A stretch of 28,413 nucleotides of DNA from Nitrospirota bacterium (GCA_027328825.1 DAHWTK010000006.1:1-28413), one strand, 5' to 3'. Positions 14,719 through 23,022 are shown, numbered from the stretch's first letter. Notes: generated by a model from the letters alone, not told the origin. Numbers and translations are program-made.

Positions 14719-15576
14719 TTGGCAAAACTGAAAATAATCATAATAACGGGCCTTTCCGGTTCAGGAAAAAGCTACGCGATAAAATCGCTCGAAGATATGG
14801 GATTTTTCTGCGTGGATAATCTCCCGTCCGCGCTGGTGCCGAAATTTATCGAACTTTGTTCCCAGTCCGACAAGGGTGTTGCCCGTATCGCGCTCGGTAT
14901 AGATGCCCGCGAAAAAGACTTTCTGGGGTCCTTCGGGAAGCTCATAGACGAGCTTAAATCGAATAGCGACCTGGAGGTATTGTTTCTCGAGGCGTCGGAT
15001 GAAGTTCTGGCCCGCCGCTTCTCCGAGACCAGACGCCCTCATCCCATCGGCAAGGGGAAGCCCCTTGCCGAGTCCATACGCCTGGAACGGCAGATGATGG
15101 AAGATGTGCGCCGGAAAGCGGATAGGATAATAGACACATCTACACTGACAATCCACCAGCTCAGGGACGAGCTTTCCAGGAAATACAGGGATAACGGCTC
15201 ACAGAAGCTTACGCTCACCATTACCTCGTTCGGTTTTAAATACGGGGTTCCGTATGACGCCGATCTTGTGTTTGACGTGCGCTTTCTGCCGAACCCTAAT
15301 TTCGTGCCGCTCCTGAAAGACATGACAGGCAAACAGAAGCCGGTGCAGGAGTTTGTCAGGAAGAAGGGATTGAGCTCCGCATTTCTCAGAAAGGTCTCAG
15401 GTCTTCTGGAATTCCTCCTGCCGCTTTACACGAGCGAAGGCAAGAATTACCTAACTATCGCAATAGGCTGTACGGGCGGCAGGCACAGGTCGGTTGCTGT
15501 GGCCGAATTCCTGAAGGAGAGGATGAAAGATAAAAAGATGGAAATCACCGTTCGCCACAGGGACATTGACAGATAG
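14719..15576 (+). CDS. rapZ: RapZ-family RNase adapter / nucleotide-binding protein
   Basis: A 285-residue P-loop protein. In E. coli RapZ guides RNase E to the GlmZ small RNA and links amino-sugar supply to cell-wall synthesis; outside enterobacteria the role is less clear. Seen: Walker A GLSGSGKS (11-18), Walker-B-like VLFLEASDEVLARRFSETRRPHP, and the C-terminal domain with GCTGGRHRSV. It starts with TTG at 14719, five bases after hprK, which puts the P-loop at the usual distance from the N-terminus. Neighbours hprK and ptsN match the conserved rpoN cluster. Confidence 0.93.
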   Translation: MAKLKIIIITGLSGSGKSYAIKSLEDMGFFCVDNLPSALVPKFIELCSQSDKGVARIALGIDAREKDFLGSFGKLIDELKSNSDLEVLFLEASDEVLARRFSETRRPHPIGKGKPLAESIRLERQMMEDVRRKADRIIDTSTLTIHQLRDELSRKYRDNGSQKLTLTITSFGFKYGVPYDADLVFDVRFLPNPNFVPLLKDMTGKQKPVQEFVRKKGLSSAFLRKVSGLLEFLLPLYTSEGKNYLTIAIGCTGGRHRSVAVAEFLKERMKDKKMEITVRHRDIDR

Positions 15577-15590
15577 GGAAAGGAGAGACG

Positions 15591-16001
15591 ATGGTCGGTC
15601 TTGTAGTCGTCAGCCACGGGTCGCTTGGGCTTGAACTGGTAAAGGTGGCCGAGATAATCGTCGGTCCTATAGAAGGCGCCGAGGCGGTTTCCATAGGCTC
15701 TGTCGTTGACGTCGATACTGCCAGAAAAGAGATAGGCGCCGCAATAAGCAGGGCGCGTGGGAAGGAGGGCGTCCTGTTGCTTACGGATATGTTCGGCGGT
15801 ACGCCGGCAAACCTCTCGCTTTCCTTCCTGGAAGAGGATAACGTCGAGGTGCTGACAGGCGTCAATCTGCCGATGATAATAAAATACGCCAATCACCGGA
15901 AGGACAAGGGCCTTAAGGATCTGGCGTCCCTGGTGCAGGAAGGCGGAGTAAAAAGCATTATAATAGCGTCGGGTGTTCTGAAGCAGAAGGTTAAAAAATG
16001 A
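15591..16001 (+). CDS. PTS mannose-type EIIA domain protein
   Basis: A 136-residue stand-alone EIIA-Man-fold protein, the same length as the IIA domain of E. coli ManX. Seen: phosphorylatable His9 in VVVSHG and the loop LLTDMFGGTPANLS that forms the active-site neighbourhood. It would accept phosphate from the HPr downstream. No EIIB, EIIC or EIID gene follows, so a regulatory role is more likely than mannose import. ATG 15591 follows the rapZ stop after 14 bases with a GGAAAGGAGAG ribosome site. The stop overlaps a second ATG with its own ribosome site (see the micro-ORF at 15998). Confidence 0.9.
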   Translation: MVGLVVVSHGSLGLELVKVAEIIVGPIEGAEAVSIGSVVDVDTARKEIGAAISRARGKEGVLLLTDMFGGTPANLSLSFLEEDNVEVLTGVNLPMIIKYANHRKDKGLKDLASLVQEGGVKSIIIASGVLKQKVKK

Positions 16002-16030
16002 AAGTCGTGTTCGTGGTGGCAAACCAGTAA
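15998..16030 (+). CDS. ten-codon micro-ORF between EIIA-Man and HPr (leader peptide or gene remnant)
   Basis: An ATG overlapping the EIIA stop (ATGA) has a well-placed AGAAGG site (15985-15990) and encodes MKVVFVVANQ then TAA. The frame is the same as the HPr frame 39 bases downstream. It may be a leader or coupling peptide, or the start of a lost gene. No homology is recognised. The stop codon lies directly before the right arm of a hairpin (16008-16038), so its translation would open that hairpin. Confidence 0.35.
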   Translation: MKVVFVVANQ

Positions 16031-16038
16031 CACGAACA
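16008..16038 (+). promoter_or_regulatory. 8-bp inverted repeat (RNA hairpin) between EIIA-Man and HPr
   Basis: TGTTCGTG (16008-16015) and CACGAACA (16031-16038) are perfectly complementary around a 15-base loop. No U-run follows, so it is not an intrinsic terminator. It lies 17 bases before the HPr ribosome site and overlaps the micro-ORF, so it may tune HPr translation or mRNA stability. Confidence 0.45.
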
Positions 16039-16066
16039 AGGTTCACGCGTTCTACGGGAGTTTAAC

Positions 16067-16336
16067 TTGACCGAGTTGCCGGCAAAAATACAGAACAGGC
16101 TGGGCCTTCATGCGAGGGCGGCGGCGCTTTTTGTCCGCACGGCCAATCTCTTCAGTTCCGAAGTCACGCTCGAGAAGGACGGCGTGGAGGTTAACGGAAA
16201 AAGCATCATGGGTATAATGATGCTCGCCGCCGCGAAAGGCTCAGATGTCGTTATACGGGCCGAAGGGCCTGACGAGGGCCTGGCGGTAGAGGCGATAAAG
16301 AGCCTGATTGACGCGAAGTTCAACGAGGAGGCTTAA
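16067..16336 (+). CDS. ptsH: phosphocarrier protein HPr
   Basis: An 89-residue phosphocarrier between enzyme I and EIIA proteins. Starting at TTG 16067 places the two regulatory residues exactly at the canonical numbers: His15 (in LGLHARAAA, phosphorylated by enzyme I) and Ser46 (in NGKSIMG, the HprK target). This supports the non-ATG start; GGGAG (16055-16059) is well spaced. The usual HARPA is HARAA here, a Pro18 to Ala change next to the active His. It lies directly upstream of enzyme I with six bases between. Confidence 0.94.
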   Translation: MTELPAKIQNRLGLHARAAALFVRTANLFSSEVTLEKDGVEVNGKSIMGIMMLAAAKGSDVVIRAEGPDEGLAVEAIKSLIDAKFNEEA

Positions 16337-16342
16337 AGAGAA

Positions 16343-18106
16343 TTGAAGCTTTACCAGGGTATAGGCGCCTCTATGGGAGTCGCTATAGGGAAGGTCTTTA
16401 TCGTTGACAGAAACTGCGTGTCGGTGTCCCGGCATACCATAACCGAGGACGAGATCGCGCAGGAGATTGCACGCTTTAAAAGAGCCGTGGCGACATCCAA
16501 GGATCAGCTCGAAGACATAAGAAAGAAGCTGTCATTCGACATCGGCGAAGAACACGGCTACATACTCGACTCGCACTTGATGATACTCGACGACAAGATG
16601 CTTATAAACGGCACTATCGAGATTATCAAAGGGCAGCTTGTAAACGCCGAATACGCGCTGAAAGAGGTAGTTAACCGTTTCATGAACATCTTCAACGGTA
16701 TGGGCGACAGCTATCTTCGCGAAAGGAAATCCGATATTGAGCACGTGGGCGAAAGGATACAGAGAAACCTCTCCGGAAAAGGCATAGATTCTCTTTCCAA
16801 TATCCCGGAGGAATCAATCGTCGTGGCGCACGACCTTGCGCCGTCGGATACGTTTCAGATGCGAAAAGATCGGGTGCTCGCGTTCGTCACCGATATCGGG
16901 AGCAACACCTCCCATACTGCAATAATGGCGCGTTCGCTTGAGCTTCCGGCGGTTGTGGGCCTTGAGAACATAAGCCTGGGCGTAAAAAACGGCGACCCGA
17001 TAATCGTTGATGGAAATTTCGGCGTAGTCGTCGTAAACCCTGACCAGGACACGTTTTTGGAATATCTTGAACGTCAGCGGAAATATAAATATTTCGAGAA
17101 GGAACTTATAAAGATAAGCCGCCTCCCGGCGACGACGCTCGACGGCCACGAGGTGCATCTGGCCGCAAATATAGAAATACCCGAGGAAATGGATACCGTA
17201 ATAGGGCACGGCGCAAAGGGTGTGGGTCTTTTCCGGACGGAGTTTCTGTTCTTGAACCGAAACGAGCTCCCCACGGAGGAGGAGCATTTCATGGCCTGCA
17301 AGCGCATAGCCGAGAAGATGGATCCGCATCACGTGGTCGTACGCACCTTCGACCTCGGTGGCGACAAAATACCCGTCCCCATGCCTATAAAAGACGAGGC
17401 AAACCCCGCCCTGGGACTTCGGGCGATAAGGTTTTCGCTTACGAGAAGGGAGCTATTCAAAACTCAGATAAGGGGTATCCTGCGGGCAAGCGCATATGGG
17501 AATTTAAAGCTCATGTATCCCATGATTTCCGGCGTGGCCGAGATAAGGGCCGCAAACGCCGTGGTACGGGAGGCGATGGAGGAACTGAGGCTGGAGAAAC
17601 TCCCCTTTAACGAAAACATAGAAATTGGTATAATGGTAGAAATACCGTCCGCCGCGATAACTGCGGATGTCCTGGCAAGAGAGTGCGATTTTTTCAGCGT
17701 GGGGACAAACGACCTGATTCAATATTCGCTTGCGATAGACAGGACTAACGAACACGTGGCATACCTGTACGAGCCGCTCCACCCGGCGGTGATAAGGCTT
17801 CTCAAGATGATTGTGGAGGCTGCGCACCGGCAGGGCATACCTGTAGCGATGTGCGGAGAGATGGCGGGCGAGGCCAAATACTCGCTCGTACTCATCGGGC
17901 TTGGGTTCGACGAGCTATCCATGAGTCCATTCTCTATTCCGCGCATGAAAAAGGTAATAAGACAGTCCGAGCTCAAGGAGGCTATGGAGCTTGCGGAGAG
18001 CGCTATGAACTTCTCCACCGCCGAGGAATCGAGGGATTATGTTATCAGCTTCATGGCGAAACGCTTCCCGGAAGACATAACGCGGGAAGGCAAGCTGATG
18101 TATTGA
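16343..18106 (+). CDS. ptsI: PTS enzyme I (phosphoenolpyruvate-protein phosphotransferase)
   Basis: A 587-residue enzyme that takes phosphate from phosphoenolpyruvate and passes it to HPr. Seen: HPr-binding N-terminal helical domain, phosphohistidine His191 in GSNTSHTAIMARSLELP, PEP-binding barrel with LFRTEFLFLNR, FDLGGDKI and NPALGLRAIR, FSVGTNDLIQY, and catalytic Cys504 in MCGEMAGE. Length is normal (E. coli 575). It starts with TTG at 16343, six bases after HPr. This is the last gene of the phosphorelay block; a response regulator follows after 14 bases. Confidence 0.96.
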   Translation: MKLYQGIGASMGVAIGKVFIVDRNCVSVSRHTITEDEIAQEIARFKRAVATSKDQLEDIRKKLSFDIGEEHGYILDSHLMILDDKMLINGTIEIIKGQLVNAEYALKEVVNRFMNIFNGMGDSYLRERKSDIEHVGERIQRNLSGKGIDSLSNIPEESIVVAHDLAPSDTFQMRKDRVLAFVTDIGSNTSHTAIMARSLELPAVVGLENISLGVKNGDPIIVDGNFGVVVVNPDQDTFLEYLERQRKYKYFEKELIKISRLPATTLDGHEVHLAANIEIPEEMDTVIGHGAKGVGLFRTEFLFLNRNELPTEEEHFMACKRIAEKMDPHHVVVRTFDLGGDKIPVPMPIKDEANPALGLRAIRFSLTRRELFKTQIRGILRASAYGNLKLMYPMISGVAEIRAANAVVREAMEELRLEKLPFNENIEIGIMVEIPSAAITADVLARECDFFSVGTNDLIQYSLAIDRTNEHVAYLYEPLHPAVIRLLKMIVEAAHRQGIPVAMCGEMAGEAKYSLVLIGLGFDELSMSPFSIPRMKKVIRQSELKEAMELAESAMNFSTAEESRDYVISFMAKRFPEDITREGKLMY

Positions 18107-18120
18107 GGGCAGGTGCGCCT

Positions 18121-18786
18121 ATGAGGATACTTGTAGTAGAAGACGAAAACAAGGTTGCAAGTTTTATCAAAAAGGGCCTTCAGGAAGAAGGCTATGCCGT
18201 GGACGTCGCAGCGGACGGTCTTGAAGGGCTGTCCATGCTCGAAATGAACGTCTACGACGCAATGATACTGGACCTCATGCTCCCAAAGAAGAACGGGATT
18301 GAGGTCATGCGCGAGGTTCGGGCGAAAAAGCTTAACGTGCCCGTACTGATGCTTACCGCGCGCGATACCCTGGCCGACAAGGTCATGGGCCTTGACGCGG
18401 GTGCGGACGATTACCTGACAAAGCCGTTCGCTTTCCAGGAACTGCTTGCGAGGCTTCGATCGCTGCTCCGGCGCGGCAAGGCGGAGGTCGCCATGCTGAA
18501 GATTGCCGACCTGACGCTCGATCCCGCGACAAGGAAGGTAAAGAGGGGCGATACGGAACTTTCCCTCACCGCAAAGGAGTTTTCGCTCCTTGAGTATATG
18601 ATGAGGAACGTCGGGAAGCCGCTTTCAAGGACGACGCTTTCCGAGCACGTCTGGGATATTAATTTCGACAGGATGACGAACGTCGTGGACGTGTATATTA
18701 ACTTCCTCCGAAACAAGGTGGATAAGGGTTTCGACAAGAAGCTCATCCAGACCGTCCGTGGAGTGGGGTATACCCTTAAGGAATGA
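18121..18786 (+). CDS. OmpR-family response regulator
   Basis: A 221-residue two-component regulator. Seen: receiver domain (1 to ~118) with the acidic pair Glu7-Asp8, phosphoacceptor Asp51 (LDLMLP), the conserved Thr in MLTARD and Lys in LTKPF; then a winged-helix DNA-binding domain (~125-221) with LTAKEFSLLEYMM and TVRGVGYTL. Closest in style to the CusR/CopR metal-responsive group, though this cannot be settled by eye. ATG 18121 follows ptsI by 14 bases, so it may be read from the same transcript. The stop overlaps the kinase start. Confidence 0.92.
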   Translation: MRILVVEDENKVASFIKKGLQEEGYAVDVAADGLEGLSMLEMNVYDAMILDLMLPKKNGIEVMREVRAKKLNVPVLMLTARDTLADKVMGLDAGADDYLTKPFAFQELLARLRSLLRRGKAEVAMLKIADLTLDPATRKVKRGDTELSLTAKEFSLLEYMMRNVGKPLSRTTLSEHVWDINFDRMTNVVDVYINFLRNKVDKGFDKKLIQTVRGVGYTLKE

Positions 18787-19790
18787 GAAATGTAACAATA
18801 AAAAAGAGGCTGGCCGCGAGGTATTCGCTGTTCGGCCTGGTTTTATTCGTCCTCTCCACAGGCCTTTATCAGCTTATCCGCCCCGGAAGTCCCCTGACAG
18901 CCTTTGTCATTGCCTGTGCCTTTTTCACCGGAACGTCTTTCCTCGCAGGGTATATCATCGCCGCAATAGAGCTCTGGTCTTTCAGGACATTGACGGACAG
19001 GGGCGGGGAGTCGGGCGCATGGACGGATTTGCCGAAAGAAGCCAACGTGCCTGAAGAGGTGGAAGAGGTGCGGGGGGCGCTTCAATCGCTCAGAGGCAAG
19101 ATGGACGAGGCCATAACGTCCCAGAGGCGCTTCCTTGCCGACGCATCTCATGAGATGCGCTCGCCTATAACAATAATGAAAGGCAATATTGAAATTGCGC
19201 TCAGGCGCGAGCGGGAGCCGGAGGAATACAGGCAGGTGCTGAGGAGCAACCTGGAAGACATAGACAGGATGGAGTATCTGCTTAAAGACCTCATGTTCCT
19301 GGCCCGCACGGACGCCAATGAGCTTCTGGTGAACATGGCGCCCGTCCAGCTCGACGACGTGGTACGGGAAGTTTATGCGGGTCTTATCCCGATGTCGCGT
19401 GAGAAGGGCATCAACCTGAATATAGAAATAAACCCTCCGGAGGGCAGCCTTATCGAGGGGGATTTCGACAGGCTCAGGCAGTTGTTTACGAATCTCGTGG
19501 TGAACGCCCTTCGTTATACGCCTGAAGGCGGGAAGGTGGAGATTGCGCTGAAGAAGGTTGCGGGGGTGAGCGAAGTTACGGTTACGGATACCGGTATAGG
19601 AATACCGGAGGCGGAGCTTCCAAAGATTTTCGAGCGGTTCTACAGAGTGGATAAGGCCAGGGCCCGCGAGTCCGGAGGCACCGGGCTTGGGCTGTGCATC
19701 TGCAAGTGGATTGTAGATGTGCATAAGGGAGAGATAGCCATCGAGAGCAGGGAGGGCGTGGGTACAAAGGTTTCTGTGCTGTTCATTTAG
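18783..19790 (+). CDS. sensor histidine kinase with minimal sensor region
   Basis: A 335-residue kinase paired with the preceding regulator (ATGA overlap at 18783). Seen: two membrane segments (~14-32 and ~39-66) separated by only about six residues, so there is essentially no periplasmic domain; a linker (~85-118); H-box ASHEMRSPITIM with His123; N-box NLVVNALRYTPEGG; G1 DTGIGIP; F-box IFERFYRV; G2 GGTGLGLCI. The catalytic core resembles CusS/HeavyMet kinases, but those have a ~150-residue periplasmic sensor that is missing here. It may sense within the membrane or through a partner protein. The 3' end overlaps the convergent FG-GAP gene by 8 bases. Confidence 0.92.
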   Translation: MRNVTIKKRLAARYSLFGLVLFVLSTGLYQLIRPGSPLTAFVIACAFFTGTSFLAGYIIAAIELWSFRTLTDRGGESGAWTDLPKEANVPEEVEEVRGALQSLRGKMDEAITSQRRFLADASHEMRSPITIMKGNIEIALRREREPEEYRQVLRSNLEDIDRMEYLLKDLMFLARTDANELLVNMAPVQLDDVVREVYAGLIPMSREKGINLNIEINPPEGSLIEGDFDRLRQLFTNLVVNALRYTPEGGKVEIALKKVAGVSEVTVTDTGIGIPEAELPKIFERFYRVDKARARESGGTGLGLCICKWIVDVHKGEIAIESREGVGTKVSVLFI

Positions 19791-21255
19791 ACAAGAATAC
19801 GTTGATTATCCTGCCATCCCCCTTATTCATCCTATACGACATCACGAGGTCGTCGATACCGTCGCCGTTCAAATCTACCGCCTTCAGTTCTGTCGGCGCA
19901 GGCACGTCAAGATTCAGGGACGGGAAATCCGTCAGGAAGCTGTAGCGATCGGGCATGTAGAGGGATACGCGGTCTTTTTTCGCTGCGACGGCCAGGCCGT
20001 ATCCCGGCCCTCTGGTAAATTTACCGAAGGCCATGACCGGCTTTGGGTTCTTGGCGATGTGGGCGAGATCGAGCTGAAAACTCACAAGTTTTTCCTTTGT
20101 TGGCCTGTCCGGAAACCTGCCGTCCCTGCCTTGAAGGTAAATCCCAAGCGTCATTTTTACTTCTTTTGACGTAACCATGTTTATAAGATTACTCAGTCCC
20201 ATCTTTACCGTCGGCAGTATCATGTCTTTTCGTCCGTCGCCGTTCATATCGAGGAACTCAGGCCCGATAACCCCCTCCGTTACTATTGTCTGGGTAGGTT
20301 TGGCCGGGAATCCGCCGCCGGCATTTCTCTCATAAATGAATACAAGGCTCCTCGCCTGCGATATACCGCCGGTCATTTTCGTTACGATAAAATCATATGT
20401 CCCGTCGCCTTTTAAATCTATCGGCCTGACCACTGCGTTATTAATCATCTCCTTCTTTACTCTCATCAGACCGGGCCTGAACCGCACGCTGGGATAGCCG
20501 GAAAAGCCGGGATTTTTTCTGAAGTAAACGTCGGCGCTGTCCTCCCAGGTAATGAACAGGTCCTGGAGTGAGCGGGACTCGAAGGGAACAGTGGATACAT
20601 AAGGCACCTTGTTTGATACCATAATCCTGTCAGGATCCATGACATCTTCGGAGAAAGTGGTGCGGATTGTAAGCGGCACGGAGCCGGCTGGCCTGTAGCC
20701 CGGAGCGGCCTGGTATATAAAAAGTCTCGTGATGCCCGGAACCAGCAGGAATCCTTCGCTCCTCCCCTGTCCGTCCAGGACTAGGGGCCAGCGGGGCAGG
20801 TTGAGCGGGTCGGGATGATTGAATATTGCGCCCTGCGCCCTGACAAGCAGGACGGGGCGGAAATTGTATTTGTGGTTGATAGGGAGATAGGCATAAAGGC
20901 CGTCGGGCCGTAAATATACGATTGCCTTCCTGCCGTTTCTCTGGATGTCGCCTACGTCGTAGACGACGGCCTCCGGGTCAATAACCCAGGACAAATCGGG
21001 AACGGACTTAAAACCGGCCCCCTTTCTCTGGTAAAAGACGCAGAAACACCGCTCCGGAGGCCTTCCCTTTGGCTTGTACAGGCAGACGGCGACAATGTCC
21101 TTGAGTCCGTCCCCGTCAAGGTCTTCCACTGTAAGATTAATTATCGGGCCGGGGAGATTCAGCGAGTACTTTACGTATTCCGGAGGTCTTGCCGCAAAAG
21201 ATATACGGGGCGCGAGAATAAAAGATAAGACTATAAAGAGCAGGATTTTTTTCAT
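19783..21255 (-). CDS. secreted FG-GAP/VCBS-repeat protein
   Basis: A 490-residue exported protein of unknown role. Seen: signal peptide (1 to ~21, ending SFAA), then several repeats of the calcium-loop type: DLDGDGLKDIV near residue 41, DLKGDGTYDFI mid-protein, DMNGDGRKDMI, and DLNGDGIDDLV near the C-terminus. Such repeats build a beta-propeller like that of integrin alpha chains. The start at 21255 is chosen for the signal peptide; a longer frame reaches 21288 but would run into the permease gene. One base separates it from the permease stop (TGACATG), so it is translationally coupled to the ABC exporter. A partner or accessory role for that exporter is inference. Confidence 0.75.
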   Translation of the reverse strand: MKKILLFIVLSFILAPRISFAARPPEYVKYSLNLPGPIINLTVEDLDGDGLKDIVAVCLYKPKGRPPERCFCVFYQRKGAGFKSVPDLSWVIDPEAVVYDVGDIQRNGRKAIVYLRPDGLYAYLPINHKYNFRPVLLVRAQGAIFNHPDPLNLPRWPLVLDGQGRSEGFLLVPGITRLFIYQAAPGYRPAGSVPLTIRTTFSEDVMDPDRIMVSNKVPYVSTVPFESRSLQDLFITWEDSADVYFRKNPGFSGYPSVRFRPGLMRVKKEMINNAVVRPIDLKGDGTYDFIVTKMTGGISQARSLVFIYERNAGGGFPAKPTQTIVTEGVIGPEFLDMNGDGRKDMILPTVKMGLSNLINMVTSKEVKMTLGIYLQGRDGRFPDRPTKEKLVSFQLDLAHIAKNPKPVMAFGKFTRGPGYGLAVAAKKDRVSLYMPDRYSFLTDFPSLNLDVPAPTELKAVDLNGDGIDDLVMSYRMNKGDGRIINVFLSK

Positions 21256-21256
21256 G

Positions 21257-22093
21257 TCAGTTGATTTCCTTCCGCCTGAAGATGACAAGCGAGAGGCCGA
21301 GGAAGACGATTATTGTACATAGATTTACGGCTAAAAAATAGTAAATCTCTGGCGTCCAGGACCTTGACTTAACGACCGCCATCTCCCTTAGAATGTTCTG
21401 TCCAAGGTCCATATATGACGTGAAAATCCAGGCTGAGAATATCTGGAAGTTTTTAAGGAACATAACTGGGAAATAGACGACAAGCGCCGTGATTACAGCC
21501 CAGCCGGCGTTGTTTATAAGGACGGATAGGAATAGCCCCATGCAGCCGACGGTGTATATGGATAGAAGGTCCATCAGATAGCTTATGCCGAGGTTCCCCA
21601 GCATTGCCGCCCTGGTGCGGAACACCTCGCCGGTTTCGGGTATAATAATATTCCCCATGCCGTACAGGAACGAGCCGGCCGCGATGCTCAGCAGTGCAGT
21701 AATTATGACAATTATGAGGCAATAAACGAAAAGCGCCGCCGCCTTGGAAATTATGAAATCGGCCCTGTTCACCGGGCGCACGAGTATGTTCTTTATAGTG
21801 CCGCTATCCGTCTCGGAAGAGATTAAGGAGCCTGAAAAGGCGAGCATGGCGATTGTGCCAGCTCCGGCGGAACTGAATGTCCCGGAGGCGATGATGGAGG
21901 CAAATGTGTAGCCGTCAAAAGACCCGCCGCCGCCCCCGCCCCGGAGCGCGGCCAGAAGCTCCGGGAAAATGCGCGAACCGAGGCCCACGAGAAATGCGTT
22001 AATCACCACGAATACGACAAGGAAATATGCGTATTTCAGCCTGGATATTTTATAAAGTTCGATTTTCGTCAATATGAATATTCTGGACAGCAT
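21257..22093 (-). CDS. ABC-2-type transporter permease
   Basis: A 278-residue membrane subunit that pairs with the upstream ATPase. Seen: about six hydrophobic segments (residues ~20-42, ~75-95, ~115-140, ~165-190, ~200-220, ~250-270). The motif SETDSGTIKNILVRPVNRADFI is the BcrB/NatB-type cytoplasmic coupling segment. The loop after the first membrane helix holds six consecutive glycines (LRGGGGGGSF). The start overlaps the ATPase stop by one base (TGATG). Substrate unknown; relatives export peptides, antibiotics or sodium. Confidence 0.85.
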   Translation of the reverse strand: MLSRIFILTKIELYKISRLKYAYFLVVFVVINAFLVGLGSRIFPELLAALRGGGGGGSFDGYTFASIIASGTFSSAGAGTIAMLAFSGSLISSETDSGTIKNILVRPVNRADFIISKAAALFVYCLIIVIITALLSIAAGSFLYGMGNIIIPETGEVFRTRAAMLGNLGISYLMDLLSIYTVGCMGLFLSVLINNAGWAVITALVVYFPVMFLKNFQIFSAWIFTSYMDLGQNILREMAVVKSRSWTPEIYYFLAVNLCTIIVFLGLSLVIFRRKEIN

Positions 22094-23022
22094 CAGGAAA
22101 TCCCCCTGTCGCCGCTGGCATAACCTGTAAGTTCCAGGAAAAATTTCTCAAGCGACTCCTCGCGCGGGACGAGCGCGAACACGTCGATACCGGATTCCAC
22201 GAGAAGCCTGTTTATCTCCGGGACTCGGTCGCTTTCCATGTTTAGGGTAATATCGCCGTTCCCGCCTGATGGTTTCGGGTCGTATTCGCGCAGGATGTCC
22301 AGGGCGCGTTTTTTGTCGGACACTTTAATGTCGAGTTTTATAAGCTCGCTTTTAAGAAGCTGTTCCACCAGCCCCTCCGCGACCAGTTTCCCCTTGTTTA
22401 TTATAGCCACCCTGCCACAGATTGCCTGCACCTCGTGCAGCAGATGGCTTGAGATAAAAACGGTAATCCCATAATTTGCAGCCAGGTCTTTTATTAGTCT
22501 CCTGACCTCAAGCATACCGGACGGGTCGAGCCCATTGGTGGGCTCGTCGAGAATTATAACGGAGGGCCTTGCAAGCAGGGCCTGGCCGAGACCGAGCCTC
22601 TGGCGCATTCCCTGAGAATACCCTTTAACCTTGTCGTCGCCGCGTTCGAGAAGCCCGACGAGCGAGAGCACCTCGTCCACGCGCTTATTGTCGATACCGC
22701 CGGATATTCTGCCGAGCAATTGAAGGTTTTCGCGGCCCGTGAGATAACCGTAAAATGCGGGCGTCTCGACCATCGCGCCGACGTGGGACAGCGCGTTTAT
22801 AGGGTCGGAATTGACGTTAATGCTATCAATCGCGGCGCTGCCGGAGGTGGGCGTAATAAGCCCAAGCATCATGCGTATGCTCGTGGTCTTCCCGGCGCCG
22901 TTTGGGCCAAGGAAGCCGTAAACCTGCCCGCGCGGGACTTCCAGATCCAGCCCCGACACGGCCCACCGGTTTCCGTATTTTTTTGAAAGTTTTTCTGTTT
23001 TAAGAATCGGGCCGTCCGTCAT
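22093..23022 (-). CDS. ABC transporter ATP-binding protein (BcrA-like)
   Basis: A 309-residue ATPase of the bacitracin-resistance/NatA type. Seen: Walker A GPNGAGKTT (~39-47), Q-loop region VGAMVETPAFYGYLTGRENL typical of BcrA-like proteins, signature YSQGMRQRLGLGQAL, Walker B VIILDEPTNGLDP, H-loop SSHLL, and a C-terminal regulatory extension (~215-309). The start overlaps the mazG stop (ATGA at 23019-23022). It works with the next gene on the minus strand. Confidence 0.9.
   Translation of the reverse strand: MTDGPILKTEKLSKKYGNRWAVSGLDLEVPRGQVYGFLGPNGAGKTTSIRMMLGLITPTSGSAAIDSINVNSDPINALSHVGAMVETPAFYGYLTGRENLQLLGRISGGIDNKRVDEVLSLVGLLERGDDKVKGYSQGMRQRLGLGQALLARPSVIILDEPTNGLDPSGMLEVRRLIKDLAANYGITVFISSHLLHEVQAICGRVAIINKGKLVAEGLVEQLLKSELIKLDIKVSDKKRALDILREYDPKPSGGNGDITLNMESDRVPEINRLLVESGIDVFALVPREESLEKFFLELTGYASGDRGIS

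Noticed and set aside
21930..21965. Run of six glycine codons in the ABC permease as a contingency repeat
   Set aside because: The codons are mixed GGC/GGG and not a pure repeat tract, and it lies in a non-membrane loop; slippage-based phase variation is not supported.
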